Counted from the stretch's first letter, positions 27,195-36,023 are shown. The stretch: 64,000 nt of DNA from Nostoc sp. CHAB 5844 (GCF_020829595.1 NZ_JAIVFW010000028.1:28538-92537), one strand, 5' to 3'. Numbers and translations are program-made. The notes: generated by a model from the sequence alone, not told the origin.

Positions 27195-27240
27195 TGGACA
27201 ATAACAAAGGACAAGTGACAAATGACAAATGACTATTGTC
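27195..27240. repeat. Heptamer repeats upstream of the CBS gene
   Basis: Tandem GGACAA/TGACAAA units end at about 27233, where a TTG in the repeat remnant opens the frame of the CBS gene. The downstream side of that gene (27785-27872) has the complementary set, so the gene is bracketed by heptamer repeats. Confidence 0.7.
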
Positions 27241-27331
27241 CACAAGTAACAATCTATTAACTCAATTCAGTTCATCCCGGCAATTTTCTACAATAAGCGC
27301 AGGGACTGTAAAAAATGGTGTCAGCAAGCAA

Positions 27332-27790
27332 ATGTCTAAAACTGTTGCCGACGTAATGAGCCGCGACCCGATTGTTGTTCGGGTGGAAACTCCTCTTAAG
27401 GAAGCCATTCAAATTTTGGCAGAGAAACGCATCAGTGGGCTACCTGTGGTGGATGATGTCGGTAAATTGGTAGGGATTATCTCAGAAACTGATTTGATGT
27501 GGCAAGAAACTGGTGTGACTCCACCTGCTTACATCATGTTTTTGGATAGTGTCATCTATTTAAAAAATCCTGCTACTTACGATCGCGATTTACACAAAGC
27601 TTTAGGGCAAACTGTTGGGGAAGTTATGAGCAAAAATCCCGTCACAATTTCTCCAAACAAAACATTAAAAGAAGCAGCACAAATGATGCACGATCGCAAT
27701 GTACATCGCCTACCAGTATTAGATAGTGAAGGTCAAGTAGTGGGCATTCTTACGCGTGGTGATGTGATTCGGGCAATGGCAGCAAGTTAA
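27332..27790 (+). CDS. Tandem CBS-domain protein
   Basis: About 152 residues consisting of two CBS domains (DVMSRDPIVVRVETPL and EVMSKNPVTISPNKTL with their conserved GLPVVD and RLPVLD strands). Such stand-alone CBS pairs bind adenine nucleotides and act as energy or redox sensors. The longest frame would begin with TTG at 27236 inside a heptamer repeat. ATG 27332 (MSKTVADVMS) begins exactly at the first CBS domain and is preferred. The nearby order CBS-nblB agrees with what I recall from Anabaena. The partner protein is unknown. Confidence 0.88.
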   Translation: MSKTVADVMSRDPIVVRVETPLKEAIQILAEKRISGLPVVDDVGKLVGIISETDLMWQETGVTPPAYIMFLDSVIYLKNPATYDRDLHKALGQTVGEVMSKNPVTISPNKTLKEAAQMMHDRNVHRLPVLDSEGQVVGILTRGDVIRAMAAS

Positions 27791-27872
27791 TAGTAGTCAA
27801 TGGTCATTTGTCAATAGTCATTTGTCAGTTTCTTGACTATTGACTATGGACATTTGACTATGGACTATGGAC
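27785..27872. repeat. Heptamer-repeat hairpin between the CBS gene and nblB
   Basis: TAGTCAA/TGGTCATTTGTCAATAGTC units are followed by complementary TTGACTATTGACTATGGAC units, so the spacer can form a long imperfect hairpin around TCAGTTTCT. It may terminate the CBS transcript. Confidence 0.7.
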
Positions 27873-27908
27873 TATTTTTTAAAACAACTTTGAAATTAGG
27901 ATAATTAA

Positions 27909-28574
27909 ATGAGTATTACTCCTGAGTCTGTAAGACAAATGCTCAGTTCTGAGGATTTGGGCGATCGCTTGCGTGCGGTAAATAATATCCGCGAATTAGA
28001 ACCTGCTGTAGGTTTGGAACTGGTGCAAATTGCTATAGGTGATAGCAACTCTAGAGTTCGGTACTCAGCTGTGAGTCAGATGGATACACTCGGTACGCAA
28101 GATTTGCAATTATCTTTGGATATTTTACGCGATCGCTTGCTCAATGACCCCGAAGCTGATGTGCAAGCTGCTGCTGCCGACTGTTTAGGAGCGCTGAAGC
28201 TACATGATGCTTTTGCCGATTTACAGCAGCTTTACCACTCTACTGGTGAATGGTTAGTTCAATTCAGCATCATTGCCACATTAGGAGAATTGGGCGATCC
28301 GCGTGCTTTTGAATTACTCAAAGAAGCACTTTCATCCGAGAACGAACTAGTCCAAACAGCAGCTATTAGTTCCTTTGGAGAATTAGGAAATACTGAAGCG
28401 ATTCCTTTATTAACTCCCTATGCTACCAATCCTGACTGGCAAATTCGCTATAGAGTTGTTCAGGCTTTAGCGCGGTTAGGTGGCGCAGAAGCCAAATCGA
28501 TATTAGAAAGTCTAGTCAATGATGAAGTCGAAGCAGTCGCCACAGAAGCTCAAAAATCGTTGGAGACTGTTTAG
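27909..28574 (+). CDS. nblB: HEAT-repeat phycobilisome degradation protein (NblB-like)
   Basis: 221-residue all-helical protein made of HEAT-like repeats (GDLGDRLRAVNNIRELE..., ALSSENELVQTAAISSFGEL, NPDWQIRYRVVQALARLG). It belongs to the CpcE/NblB group. NblB is required with NblA for breakdown of phycobilisomes during nutrient starvation in Synechococcus. In other cyanobacteria the role is less strict. The position after the CBS gene and the length (about 220) fit NblB better than the longer lyase subunits CpcE/CpcF, and no phycobiliprotein genes are near. A lyase-like function remains an alternative. Confidence 0.82.
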   Translation: MSITPESVRQMLSSEDLGDRLRAVNNIRELEPAVGLELVQIAIGDSNSRVRYSAVSQMDTLGTQDLQLSLDILRDRLLNDPEADVQAAAADCLGALKLHDAFADLQQLYHSTGEWLVQFSIIATLGELGDPRAFELLKEALSSENELVQTAAISSFGELGNTEAIPLLTPYATNPDWQIRYRVVQALARLGGAEAKSILESLVNDEVEAVATEAQKSLETV

Positions 28575-28601
28575 TTATTTGTAACTTTAGCTGATCGCAC
28601 C

Positions 28602-28737
28602 ATTGTGAATTCCAGGTGCGATCGCGGCAATTATTCTGGTGTTATGAGAGAAGGGCTTTATTGGTATGATCAATCAGAAAAACGCTATCCTACGCCGCAA
28701 GAAAAGATTCAAAAGTTAGCAGAGAAATTGCGTTCAT
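28602..28737 (+). pseudogene. Remnant of the C-terminal tail of a Uma2 (DUF820) protein
   Basis: The plus-strand frame reads GVMREGLYWYDQSEKRYPTP, then QEKIQKLAEKLRSL. This is the characteristic end of cyanobacterial Uma2-type proteins, whose tails carry a GLYWYD block, RYLTP and a charged coil ending LRxLG. The nuclease domain that should precede it is absent, and the usual LRSLGIDP ending is cut at about 28735, where an unrelated antisense gene fragment begins. An intact Uma2 gene is present at 33101. Confidence 0.5.
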
Positions 28738-28921
28738 TAGACTCATTGAGTTTGTCGATATCTTCTGCCAGATAAGTTTTACCAAATCCCCCGCCACCTA
28801 TTGATTGAATTGGACGATAGCGGTTTCTCAACGCAATTAAGAACCCACCACAGTTAGAGCAGTACATTACGCCATCAGGATGGGGTGGGTTGTGGCAAGC
28901 TGGATCTAGGCAGCAGGTCAT
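28738..28921 (-). pseudogene. N-terminal fragment of a zinc-ribbon Ser/Thr kinase
   Basis: On the minus strand the frame starts MTCCLDPACHNPPHPDG and continues with CSNCG, RYRPIQSIGGGGFGKTYLAE and DIDKLNE. This is the exact beginning of a common cyanobacterial Hanks kinase type with an N-terminal Cys-rich ribbon and glycine loop. After DKLNE the similarity ends (SNERNFSANF), coinciding with the junction to the Uma2 remnant. Lys in VAIK, the catalytic loop and everything downstream are missing, so it cannot be an active kinase. Confidence 0.7.
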
Positions 28922-29103
28922 GACTGTAATTTTACTGGCAAGTATATTTAGGGCTTGCTGAAATACATCCTACTTTAGGTATAAACCGCAAAATAATTTA
29001 TAAAAACTTTATGGTAGGTTGAAACAAGTCAAGCCAATATCCTGCTTGTTCAATGTTGGGTTAACTTGTCGTTTCATTCAACCCACTGGCAGGACTTTTG
29101 AAC

Positions 29104-29622
29104 TTATCCGCCAAATACTTGCGGCCAAGTTGTGACGAGAAAAACTGCAACGGCTGCAACTGCTAACAAACCTTGAATCAAATTCCCGACTAGTGTACCG
29201 ACGACAATTCCAATTCCTGCTTTCACTGCTGGCCATAATTCTCTGCGGTAAAGAAACTCGCCAATAATTGCTCCCAATAATGGCCCAATTAACATTCCTA
29301 ACAAAGGGCCACCAAAGGGTAAAGCTGGTAATAATCCTAAGATTCCTAAAACTAACCCGACAACTGCACCAATTTGTCCCCATTTACTAGCACCTGCTTG
29401 TTTTGCTCCTATGTAACTTGCTAAAAAATCAACTCCGACACTTAAAAGCAAAACAATCACTGTCATTATTAACGGTATCTTAATCGCTGCAAAAGAACCA
29501 CTAACAAATCCCCAAATAATAATGGCAGTTAAAATTAAACTGCTACCCGGAATTGCTGGTACTACAGCACCAATAATTCCTACAACCATCAAGGCAACTA
29601 ATAACCAATAAATAATTTGCAT
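29104..29622 (-). CDS. DUF456 family membrane protein
   Basis: 172 residues, nearly all hydrophobic, with about five membrane segments and glycine-rich turns (GAVVPAIPGSSLILTAIIIW, PALPFGGPLLGMLIGPLLGA, IGEFLYRR). These are the hallmarks of DUF456, an inner-membrane family of unknown function. It starts 19 bp after the end of the CCB gene on the same strand, so the two are probably one operon. Any link to cytochrome b6 assembly is inferred only from the pairing. Confidence 0.88.
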   Translation of the reverse strand: MQIIYWLLVALMVVGIIGAVVPAIPGSSLILTAIIIWGFVSGSFAAIKIPLIMTVIVLLLSVGVDFLASYIGAKQAGASKWGQIGAVVGLVLGILGLLPALPFGGPLLGMLIGPLLGAIIGEFLYRRELWPAVKAGIGIVVGTLVGNLIQGLLAVAAVAVFLVTTWPQVFGG

Positions 29623-29641
29623 AATTTGTAATTTTTAATTA

Positions 29642-30295
29642 TTAAGCTTCAACTCCTAATTGTTGCAGAGTGACAGCTAATTTATCAGCAATGCCAGCAA
29701 TCCAATTTTCATCTTGTTTGGTGTAACTTCTCGGCGCATTTGCTCCTAAAATTATCACACCTTTATCCCCAATTGGTTGACAAATTACCCCTTGAGTATT
29801 TTCGGGTAAATAATCAAATTCAATTCTGCCGGGATAAACTTTTAATGCCACTAAATAAACTGGCTGTTGTTTTTCTAAAACACGTTTTAAGATTGGCCCT
29901 GGTGTTACTTCAGATTTAGGCCCCAGAATACCGCGACGTAACAAAACTTTGCCTTGATATACAACTACCAGCGATCGCGTGACTGTGTTAGTTAATATCA
30001 AATGAGATGCCCAAGCTAGTTCTGTTTTCACGGCTTCTGGTAAGTCGCTTGCAAGCACAAAACCTTCTTCTCCAATTAGTTCGATAGCATCAGGCGATCG
30101 CGGCTGTACTTGTTGCCAAATTAAACCCGTTAAAATTAACACAGCACTCAAAATTACACCCAACACATCGCCACGAGATTGGGATTGAGTTAGTTCTGGT
30201 GTTAATAAACGATTAATCAGCAAAAGTATAGCGCCTAACCCACCAACAACTATGGGTAAACGGCGCAAAACTAGATTGGGATCAGGTTTAGTCAT
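29642..30295 (-). CDS. Cofactor assembly of complex C subunit B (CCB2/CCB4 family)
   Basis: 217-residue membrane protein of the family that, in chloroplasts, helps attach heme c(i) covalently to cytochrome b6. Two N-terminal membrane segments (about 12-26 and 43-60: PIVVGGLGAILLLINRLL, LGVILSAVLILTGLIW) precede a soluble domain (EGFVLASDLPEAVKTELAWA, CQPIGDKGVIILGANAPRSYTKQDENWI) that looks GAF-like. The length matches the cyanobacterial family. First gene of a pair with DUF456. Identification rests on remembered family features. Confidence 0.82.
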   Translation of the reverse strand: MTKPDPNLVLRRLPIVVGGLGAILLLINRLLTPELTQSQSRGDVLGVILSAVLILTGLIWQQVQPRSPDAIELIGEEGFVLASDLPEAVKTELAWASHLILTNTVTRSLVVVYQGKVLLRRGILGPKSEVTPGPILKRVLEKQQPVYLVALKVYPGRIEFDYLPENTQGVICQPIGDKGVIILGANAPRSYTKQDENWIAGIADKLAVTLQQLGVEA

Positions 30296-30521
30296 CTTTC
30301 TAAATTCTGAAGGCTAAAGTCTGAAGTCTGAAAAATCAGAGTAGGGAACGAAGAATAGGCTTGAAAGTGTTTTGCTGTCTATTTTTCATCCTTAGTTTTT
30401 GCCCTAATCACCTTAGCGTCTGCTATAAAATTTCACACTTCATACTACCCTTCTCCCAAAGGGAGACGCTACGCGAACGGGAAGCCACCCAAAGGGTGTC
30501 TACACACTTCATACTTTTCCT
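30296..30521. repeat. Repeat spacer between CCB and rpaB
   Basis: Contains CTGAAGGCTAAAGTCTGAAGTCTGA tandem-like units and a GC-rich CCCAAAGGGAGACGCTACGC palindromic island at about 30455-30500. The same GGGAGACGCTACGCGAACG word recurs near 50185. No gene is present. Confidence 0.6.
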
Positions 30522-31250
30522 TTATTCTTCTCCTGGTTCAATTATGCGTTGAAACAAATAACCTGTACCTCTTGCAGTCAGGATTAATTCTGGGTTACTG
30601 GGATCGTCTTCTAATTTTGCCCGTAACCGAGATATATGCACATCTACCACACGCGTATCTACATGACGTTCTGGAGTATATCCCCAAACTTCCTGCAAAA
30701 TTTCGGAACGGGAAAAAGCTTCTCCGGAACGGCTTACCAACAATTCTAATAAGCTAAATTCCATTCCCGTCAAGCGAATACGCTCATCGCCTTTGTAAAC
30801 TTGTCGCTTGTTGGTATCAATTTTGATATTACCTACGTGAATTACTCCAGAACTGGGAATTCCCGAAGCACCCGTTTTATCGACGCGGCGTAATACTGAG
30901 CGAATCCGCGCTTCTAGTTCTTTGGGGGAGAATGGTTTAACTACGTAGTCATCAGCACCTAATTCTAAACCAGTGATGCGATCGGCAACATCCCCTAAAG
31001 CTGTTAACATAATAATAGGGACATCTGATTCTTTACGTAATTCTTGACACACACCATAGCCATCTAGCTTTGGCATCATCACATCCAAAACCACTAAATC
31101 AGGATCAGATTTGCGAAAAGTGTCCAACGCTTCTTCACCGTCGCCAGCAGTTACAACATCGTAGCCAATCATTGAAAGGCGCGTTTCTAAAATCCGGCGA
31201 ATGCTGGCTTCATCGTCTACCACCAGAATTTTTTCTTTATGACTTTCCAA
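30522..31250 (-). CDS. rpaB: OmpR-family response regulator RpaB
   Basis: About 242 residues: receiver domain (8-120) with the acidic pocket DDE, phospho-acceptor D in VVLDVMMPKLDGYG and KPFSPKELEAR, then a winged-helix DNA-binding domain (about 140-235) ending TARGTGYLFQRIIEPGEE. The sequence is almost identical to RpaB/Ycf27 as I remember it. RpaB, phosphorylated by NblS (Hik33), binds HLR1 sites and controls high-light and photosystem genes, and it is essential in most cyanobacteria. No ATG exists. TTG 31259 has AAGGAG five bases upstream, whereas TTG 31250 gives MESHKEKILVVDDEAS, matching homologues. Either could be used. Divergent from radA. Confidence 0.95.
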   Translation of the reverse strand: MESHKEKILVVDDEASIRRILETRLSMIGYDVVTAGDGEEALDTFRKSDPDLVVLDVMMPKLDGYGVCQELRKESDVPIIMLTALGDVADRITGLELGADDYVVKPFSPKELEARIRSVLRRVDKTGASGIPSSGVIHVGNIKIDTNKRQVYKGDERIRLTGMEFSLLELLVSRSGEAFSRSEILQEVWGYTPERHVDTRVVDVHISRLRAKLEDDPSNPELILTARGTGYLFQRIIEPGEE

Positions 31251-31426
31251 GTTTCTCAACGCTCCTTAACTAAAATTTTTCATGATTAATTTTTAATACC
31301 ATAATATTAAGATATCATTCTCACAATTGATTTGAAAAATGCTGTAAAAACGACTTTTCTTTGACTTTAGTTTTTTGTAAGAATTAAGAAAAAATTAAGA
31401 ATAATTAACTTAATTAAGATTTAAGA

Positions 31427-33007
31427 ATGCCTAAGCCTAAAACCTTTTACATTTGTAACGAATGTGGTGCAGAATCTCCCCAATGGTTTGGTAGATGTCC
31501 TAATTGCGGAACCTACAATTCTTTAGAAGAACAAATTGCCATTCAATCTTCCGTTGATGTACCCACAAGAGGCGGAGTCGGCAGTTGGCATAAAGAGCAA
31601 AATAATGGTAAATCCAATAATAAACCAGCAAAACCACGAGCTTCGCTGACATTTGATCAAATAAGCGATCGCCAAGTCACTCGCTGGGAATCTGGCTATG
31701 GAGAATTAGATCGAGTCTTGGGTGGTGGCGTTGTTCCCGGTTCAATGGTATTGATCGGTGGTGATCCGGGAATTGGTAAATCGACGTTATTGTTGCAAGT
31801 ATCAAATCAATTAGCGCAGAGATACCGAATTCTCTACGTTTCTGGTGAAGAATCAGGACAACAAGTAAAATTGCGGGCTTTGCGTTTGGGTGTTTCCAAA
31901 TCAGTGAGTGTGGTTGGTAATGGTAACGGCAAACCAGCAGAAGCAGCCTTAGACATTGATGAATCGGCAGTCACCGTAAATGCCGAAATATTAGAAGTAA
32001 AAACAGAAACAGATCCATCTGAGCGCATAGGTGCAGATTTGTATGTCTTACCAGAAACTGATTTAGAAGAAATTTTACGGGAAATAGATTCCCTCAGACC
32101 AAATGTGGCGGTGATTGATAGTATTCAAACGGTATTTTTTCCAGCACTGACATCTGCACCCGGTTCAGTAGCTCAGGTAAGGGAATGTACCGCAGCACTG
32201 ATGAAAGTGGCGAAACACGAAGACATCACTATGTTAATTGTTGGACACGTCACCAAAGAAGGTGCGATCGCTGGGCCGAAAGTCTTAGAACACCTAGTAG
32301 ATACAGTATTGTATTTTGAAGGCGATCGCTTTGCCTCCCACCGTTTATTAAGAACTGTGAAAAACCGCTTCGGTGCAACCCACGAAATCGGCATCTTTGA
32401 AATGGTGGAACACGGACTGCGAGAAGTTTCTAACCCTTCAGAGTTATTTTTAGGCAATCGTGATGATCCCGCACCTGGTACAGCCATTGTCGTCGCTTGC
32501 GAAGGTACACGCCCGATTGTGGTTGAATTACAAGCTTTAGTCAGTCCTACCAGTTACCCTTCCCCTCGCAGGGCTGGGACTGGTGTAGACTACAACCGCT
32601 TAGTACAAATTCTCGCCGTCTTAGAAAAACGAGTGGGGATTCCCATGTCCAAATTAGATTCTTATGTTGCTTCTGCGGGTGGATTAAGTGTAGTAGAACC
32701 AGCCGTAGATTTAGGAGTTGCGATCGCAATTGTTGCCAGTTTCCGCGATCGCATCGTCGATCCAGCTACAGTATTGATCGGGGAAGTCGGCTTAGGTGGA
32801 CAAGTACGCGCCGTTTCCCAGATGGAACTGCGATTAAAAGAAGCAGCTAAATTGGGATTTAAACGAGCGATCGTGCCGAAAGGAACAAAATTTCCCGACC
32901 TTAATCTTGAGATTTTACCAGTATCCAAAGTAATTGATGCAATTATTGCGGCGATACCACATCAAACACTAGAAGATAGCGATTTCGATCTAGATGACGA
33001 AGAATAG
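31427..33007 (+). CDS. radA: DNA repair protein RadA
   Basis: 526-residue RecA-like ATPase that promotes branch migration during recombination repair. Domains in order: C4 zinc finger (CNECG...CPNCG, about 10-28), RecA-like core with Walker A GGDPGIGKST and the RadA-specific KNRFG motif, and a C-terminal Lon-protease-like domain. Within the core is a non-conserved insert (about 160-205) rich in Glu/Asp/Thr, which cyanobacterial RadA often has. Start ATG 31427. Its promoter region is shared with the divergent rpaB. Confidence 0.96.
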   Translation: MPKPKTFYICNECGAESPQWFGRCPNCGTYNSLEEQIAIQSSVDVPTRGGVGSWHKEQNNGKSNNKPAKPRASLTFDQISDRQVTRWESGYGELDRVLGGGVVPGSMVLIGGDPGIGKSTLLLQVSNQLAQRYRILYVSGEESGQQVKLRALRLGVSKSVSVVGNGNGKPAEAALDIDESAVTVNAEILEVKTETDPSERIGADLYVLPETDLEEILREIDSLRPNVAVIDSIQTVFFPALTSAPGSVAQVRECTAALMKVAKHEDITMLIVGHVTKEGAIAGPKVLEHLVDTVLYFEGDRFASHRLLRTVKNRFGATHEIGIFEMVEHGLREVSNPSELFLGNRDDPAPGTAIVVACEGTRPIVVELQALVSPTSYPSPRRAGTGVDYNRLVQILAVLEKRVGIPMSKLDSYVASAGGLSVVEPAVDLGVAIAIVASFRDRIVDPATVLIGEVGLGGQVRAVSQMELRLKEAAKLGFKRAIVPKGTKFPDLNLEILPVSKVIDAIIAAIPHQTLEDSDFDLDDEE

Positions 33008-33100
33008 ACTGCAAAAAAGTGTAAGGGTCTGAAGAATAAATGTATTGAGTCTTCCCACCCTACACCCCTACACCCTTATACTCTCACACCCCTACTTAAC

Positions 33101-33856
33101 ATGACAGCCACCATCACTCAAAACTACCAAATCACTTGGGAAAAACTACCCGATGATTACATTCTTCCAGATGAGCCAGTGGACAACATCAACCAACCAG
33201 CCATAGCCGCAGCACTCACCGAAAGCTTACAACTAGCCAGAAAAATCACCGAAAATGCCTTTACATCAACCAATTACGGTATTTGTGCCACTTTAAACGG
33301 TAGAATGGTCATTAAAGCCCCTGATTGGTCGTATATACCCAAAATCAGTGTTGATAGAGAAGAAATAATTCGCAGTTACACTCCCCAACTCCAAGGCGAC
33401 ATCCCCGTAATTGTGATGGAATTTATTTCCGATACAGAAGGGACAGAGTATTCTGCCAAACCAACCTATCCTCCTGGCAAATGGTTTTTCTACGAACGCA
33501 TCTTAAAAGTGCCAAATTATGCCATATTTGAACCTGATAGCGGTAACTTAGAAATTTATTGCCTAGATAACAATACAGACAGATACACTATACAAACCCC
33601 TAACGACAACCAACATTACTGGATAAGCGAAATGAATCTTTACCTTGGCGTATGGCAAGGTACTCGTGAAAATCGCACAGGCTATTGGTTGCGGTGGTGG
33701 GATGAACAAGAAAACCTACTACTCTGGGGTTTCGAGTTAGCTGAACAAGAACGACAACGTGCTGAACAAGAACGCCAGCGCGCTGAACAAGAACGACAAC
33801 GCGCTGAACGACTAGCAGCACAATTACGAGCAGCAGGTATTGAACCACAAGATTAG
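33101..33856 (+). CDS. Uma2 family (DUF820) predicted endonuclease-fold protein
   Basis: 251 residues. Residues 1-200 carry the Uma2 restriction-endonuclease-like fold, with the VIVMEFISDTEGTEY and YAIFEPDSGNLEIYCLDN segments. The family is widespread in cyanobacteria, and its biological role is unknown. The C-terminal tail is a charged coiled coil with three near-identical seven-residue units AEQERQR, encoded by a 21-bp tandem repeat (33740-33802), followed by LAAQLRAAGIEPQD. The repeats suggest slippage expansion. Between radA and this gene lies a GGGTGTAGG-type palindromic spacer. Confidence 0.88.
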   Translation: MTATITQNYQITWEKLPDDYILPDEPVDNINQPAIAAALTESLQLARKITENAFTSTNYGICATLNGRMVIKAPDWSYIPKISVDREEIIRSYTPQLQGDIPVIVMEFISDTEGTEYSAKPTYPPGKWFFYERILKVPNYAIFEPDSGNLEIYCLDNNTDRYTIQTPNDNQHYWISEMNLYLGVWQGTRENRTGYWLRWWDEQENLLLWGFELAEQERQRAEQERQRAEQERQRAERLAAQLRAAGIEPQD

Positions 33857-34023
33857 AGTTCTGGTAGATATATAACTTTTCACCTAAGTTAAGTACATTA
33901 CCCCACCCATCCGATAGGAAAGGTGGGGTATACTCTATCAACTTGCAATCTGCTGTATTTTTAAAGCTGTAAGCGATCGCTAATATTCAAGGGAATACTA
34001 AACAATAATCTTTCAGAAAACCC

Positions 34024-34641
34024 ATGAAACAAATTAGCAATAAAATTACAAATAAATTAGAGCGAATATTAGTATCTTGCATCCCTCACATCGTTAAGTG
34101 GGAAGAATACTTACAAACCAAAATCAGACAATACAAACATCAAGAACTCAAACGCCAGTTAAAATCGGTGGGTTCCCGTGTGCGATTTAGAAATGATATT
34201 CGGATTGACCATCCGCAAAATGTTTCCCTTGGTAATAAAATCTACATCGGAACGAACGTTGTATTAGATGGTCGTGGTGGAATTACAATTGGTGATAATA
34301 CTACAATCGGATTTAACGTTGTCATCTTATCTGCAAATCACGATTATCAAAGTAACGCTCTACCTTACGAACATGATGTTTACATCCATAAACCTGTTGT
34401 AATTGGCCGTAATGTTTGGATTGGAGCAAATGTCTTAATTATTCCAGGTGTCGTGATTGGAGACGGAGCAATTATCGCAGCTGGTACAGTTGTAACTTCT
34501 AATGTTGAACCTCTAGCAATTGTAAGCGGTCAACCTAGTAGAATCATCAAATATAGAGATAAAGAACACTATGAACGCCTTGCCCTAGAGCAAGTAAGTC
34601 AACCTGAAGTTTCCCCTGCTAATTCCACCGTTGAAGTGTGA
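34024..34641 (+). CDS. Left-handed beta-helix acyltransferase (CysE/LacA/LpxA-like)
   Basis: 205 residues. An N-terminal helical part (1-50) is followed by hexapeptide repeats from about 56 to 165 ([62 protein letters not shown]) with the catalytic His in SANHDY and a C-terminal [10 protein letters not shown] cap. Such enzymes transfer acetyl groups to sugars or other hydroxyl/amino acceptors, commonly in surface polysaccharide or lipid modification. The acceptor is unknown, and no glycosyltransferases lie adjacent. Confidence 0.9.
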   Translation: MKQISNKITNKLERILVSCIPHIVKWEEYLQTKIRQYKHQELKRQLKSVGSRVRFRNDIRIDHPQNVSLGNKIYIGTNVVLDGRGGITIGDNTTIGFNVVILSANHDYQSNALPYEHDVYIHKPVVIGRNVWIGANVLIIPGVVIGDGAIIAAGTVVTSNVEPLAIVSGQPSRIIKYRDKEHYERLALEQVSQPEVSPANSTVEV

Positions 34642-34858
34642 TATAGCAATACATTCCGGAAACTGCTTGATTAATGTTGGATCTATAGCCATCCTATGTT
34701 AATTTGCGAGAACTAAGTTTTTGAAGTTCTGCAACTCACCAATTGAATAGAATGGTTAAAAATTTATTGTGCATTGAAAAACAGAAACTGTAACTCAAGT
34801 CTGTTGATCAATTACTAATAATTCTAATTCAACATTAATTATAAGTTTTTGTAGAAAT

Positions 34859-35329
34859 ATGCAGTTATCTAAAAACAATAAAAGTGGATATTTAGCAGCA
34901 ATCACAGGTAGCTTTATCGGCGCTGTATCACTTTTATATTTAGGTGGTCATTTAGGAATGTTTTATGTAAAAAATTTTATGCCTAATGCCGAATTAGAAG
35001 GCATATTCCCACCTTTAGTAGGACAATTTCTTGGTTGGTGGATTGGAGAAGTACTAGGATGTTGGCTGGCTTTACGTTGGCAAAATTATAGAAAAATAAA
35101 CAAAACAGTTAAGTTATTAGCAATGCTAACTCCTATTGGCATTATCCTTTGGGTAGTAATTTTTATGTTTGTTTTTCAGTTGCTCAACCGTAGTCTTAGT
35201 GATTTAGAAATTGTGCAATTGCAAAACCAAGTCAGACCGATATCTGTTGGTTTATTAATAATTGCTTTAGCATGGCTGTCCAGATTTTTAACAAAACCCC
35301 TTCCTTCTCATCGACACACTTATGAGTAG
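34859..35329 (+). CDS. Membrane protein of unknown function
   Basis: 156 residues with about four membrane segments (near 10-30, 48-68, 80-103 and 122-145: LAAITGSFIGAVSLLYLGGHLGM; FLGWWIGEVLGCWLALRW; LAMLTPIGIILWVVIFMFV; ISVGLLIIALAWLSR). Gly-rich helices give it a small-transporter-like look, but I recognise no family. Monocistronic. Confidence 0.7.
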   Translation: MQLSKNNKSGYLAAITGSFIGAVSLLYLGGHLGMFYVKNFMPNAELEGIFPPLVGQFLGWWIGEVLGCWLALRWQNYRKINKTVKLLAMLTPIGIILWVVIFMFVFQLLNRSLSDLEIVQLQNQVRPISVGLLIIALAWLSRFLTKPLPSHRHTYE

Positions 35330-35632
35330 GTGAACATTAGTTTACTCATCATCTGATTCTGCAAACTTTCTAAGTCTTGACGACACCCTCAGAGGATGTC
35401 TGAGAAGTCTCATTTCATACTAGCCTTTGCGACTGAAGTCGCGGCTACACAGACAAAACCCCTCCGGGTGACGCTCAAGAGCGTCGCTAACGCTGCGCTA
35501 ACGCCAGTTGCCTGCGGAGGGAAACCCTCCCGCAGCACTGGTCTCACCGCCTACGCGGGTTCAAAAACTTTAATTCTCTATTAGTCCGCGTAGGCGGACT
35601 TCGTTTGTATAGTAGCGAATTATATTCGCCCA
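35330..35632. repeat. GC-rich repeat island
   Basis: From about 35423 the sequence is GC-rich and self-complementary: GCGACTGAAGTCGCGGCTACAC, GCTCAAGAGCGTCGCTAACG, GGAGGGAAACCCTCC, and CCGCGTAGGCGGAC. Parts recur in opposite orientation at about 61622-61750. The frame 35396-35584 that crosses it is not a gene. Confidence 0.65.
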
Positions 35633-35905
35633 TTACTTTTCAGACATCCTCTCACGCGCCTTTTGAAATCTTTCGAGTATTTCCATCACCACTGTTTCAC
35701 CATCCAAACCTTCTCATCGGTCAATTTCGGCAATTGCAATCTCAACTTTTTGCCGAGTTTCTTCTATCCAAGAAACATACTCAGAATGTAATTTTTCAAG
35801 CAGTTGAAATGCTATATCAATGACTTCATCTGCATTTGTAAATTTACCACTGGCAATTTGAGCTTGAATAAATCGCTCATGTTCGGGTTTAAGCTGGATA
35901 TTCAT
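35633..35905 (-). pseudogene. ParD-like antitoxin with premature TGA
   Basis: The minus-strand frame from ATG 35905 encodes a ribbon-helix-helix antitoxin of the ParD type (MNIQLKPEHERFIQAQIASG, SWIEETRQKVEIAIAEIDR). At 35714-35716 an in-frame TGA interrupts it at the position where homologues have the Gly of KGEG. The same frame then continues as EGLDGETVVMEILERFQKAR and ERMSEK to a TAA at 35633, which is the normal ParD C-terminus. So one base change (GGA to TGA) likely broke it. No ParE toxin gene lies downstream; only a repeat island follows. If translated, the 63-residue product would keep its DNA-binding half but lose the toxin-binding tail. Confidence 0.75.
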
Positions 35906-36023
35906 GATTGATAAGATTAACTTTATTCACATAGTACTAATTCCAAAAACAGTTTGGGAATCAAAGTAAGTTCATAACCTCGACCTTTGGGAAAAGTCGG
36001 GGTTATGAACTTCTCAACCAGTT

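Larger units (their letters stand above)
28575..29103. other. Decay zone after nblB
   Basis: Contains two gene remnants joined head-on at about 28735 (listed separately). A GGTAGGTTGAAACAAG ... GTTTCATTCAACCC repeat follows at about 29010-29090 and is a degenerate relative of the GTAGGTTGGGTT palindrome at 18427. No intact gene is present. Confidence 0.6.

Noticed and set aside
35396..35584. Open frame crossing the repeat island after the acyltransferase and membrane protein genes
   Set aside because: It translates GC-rich palindromic repeats and cannot be a conserved protein.
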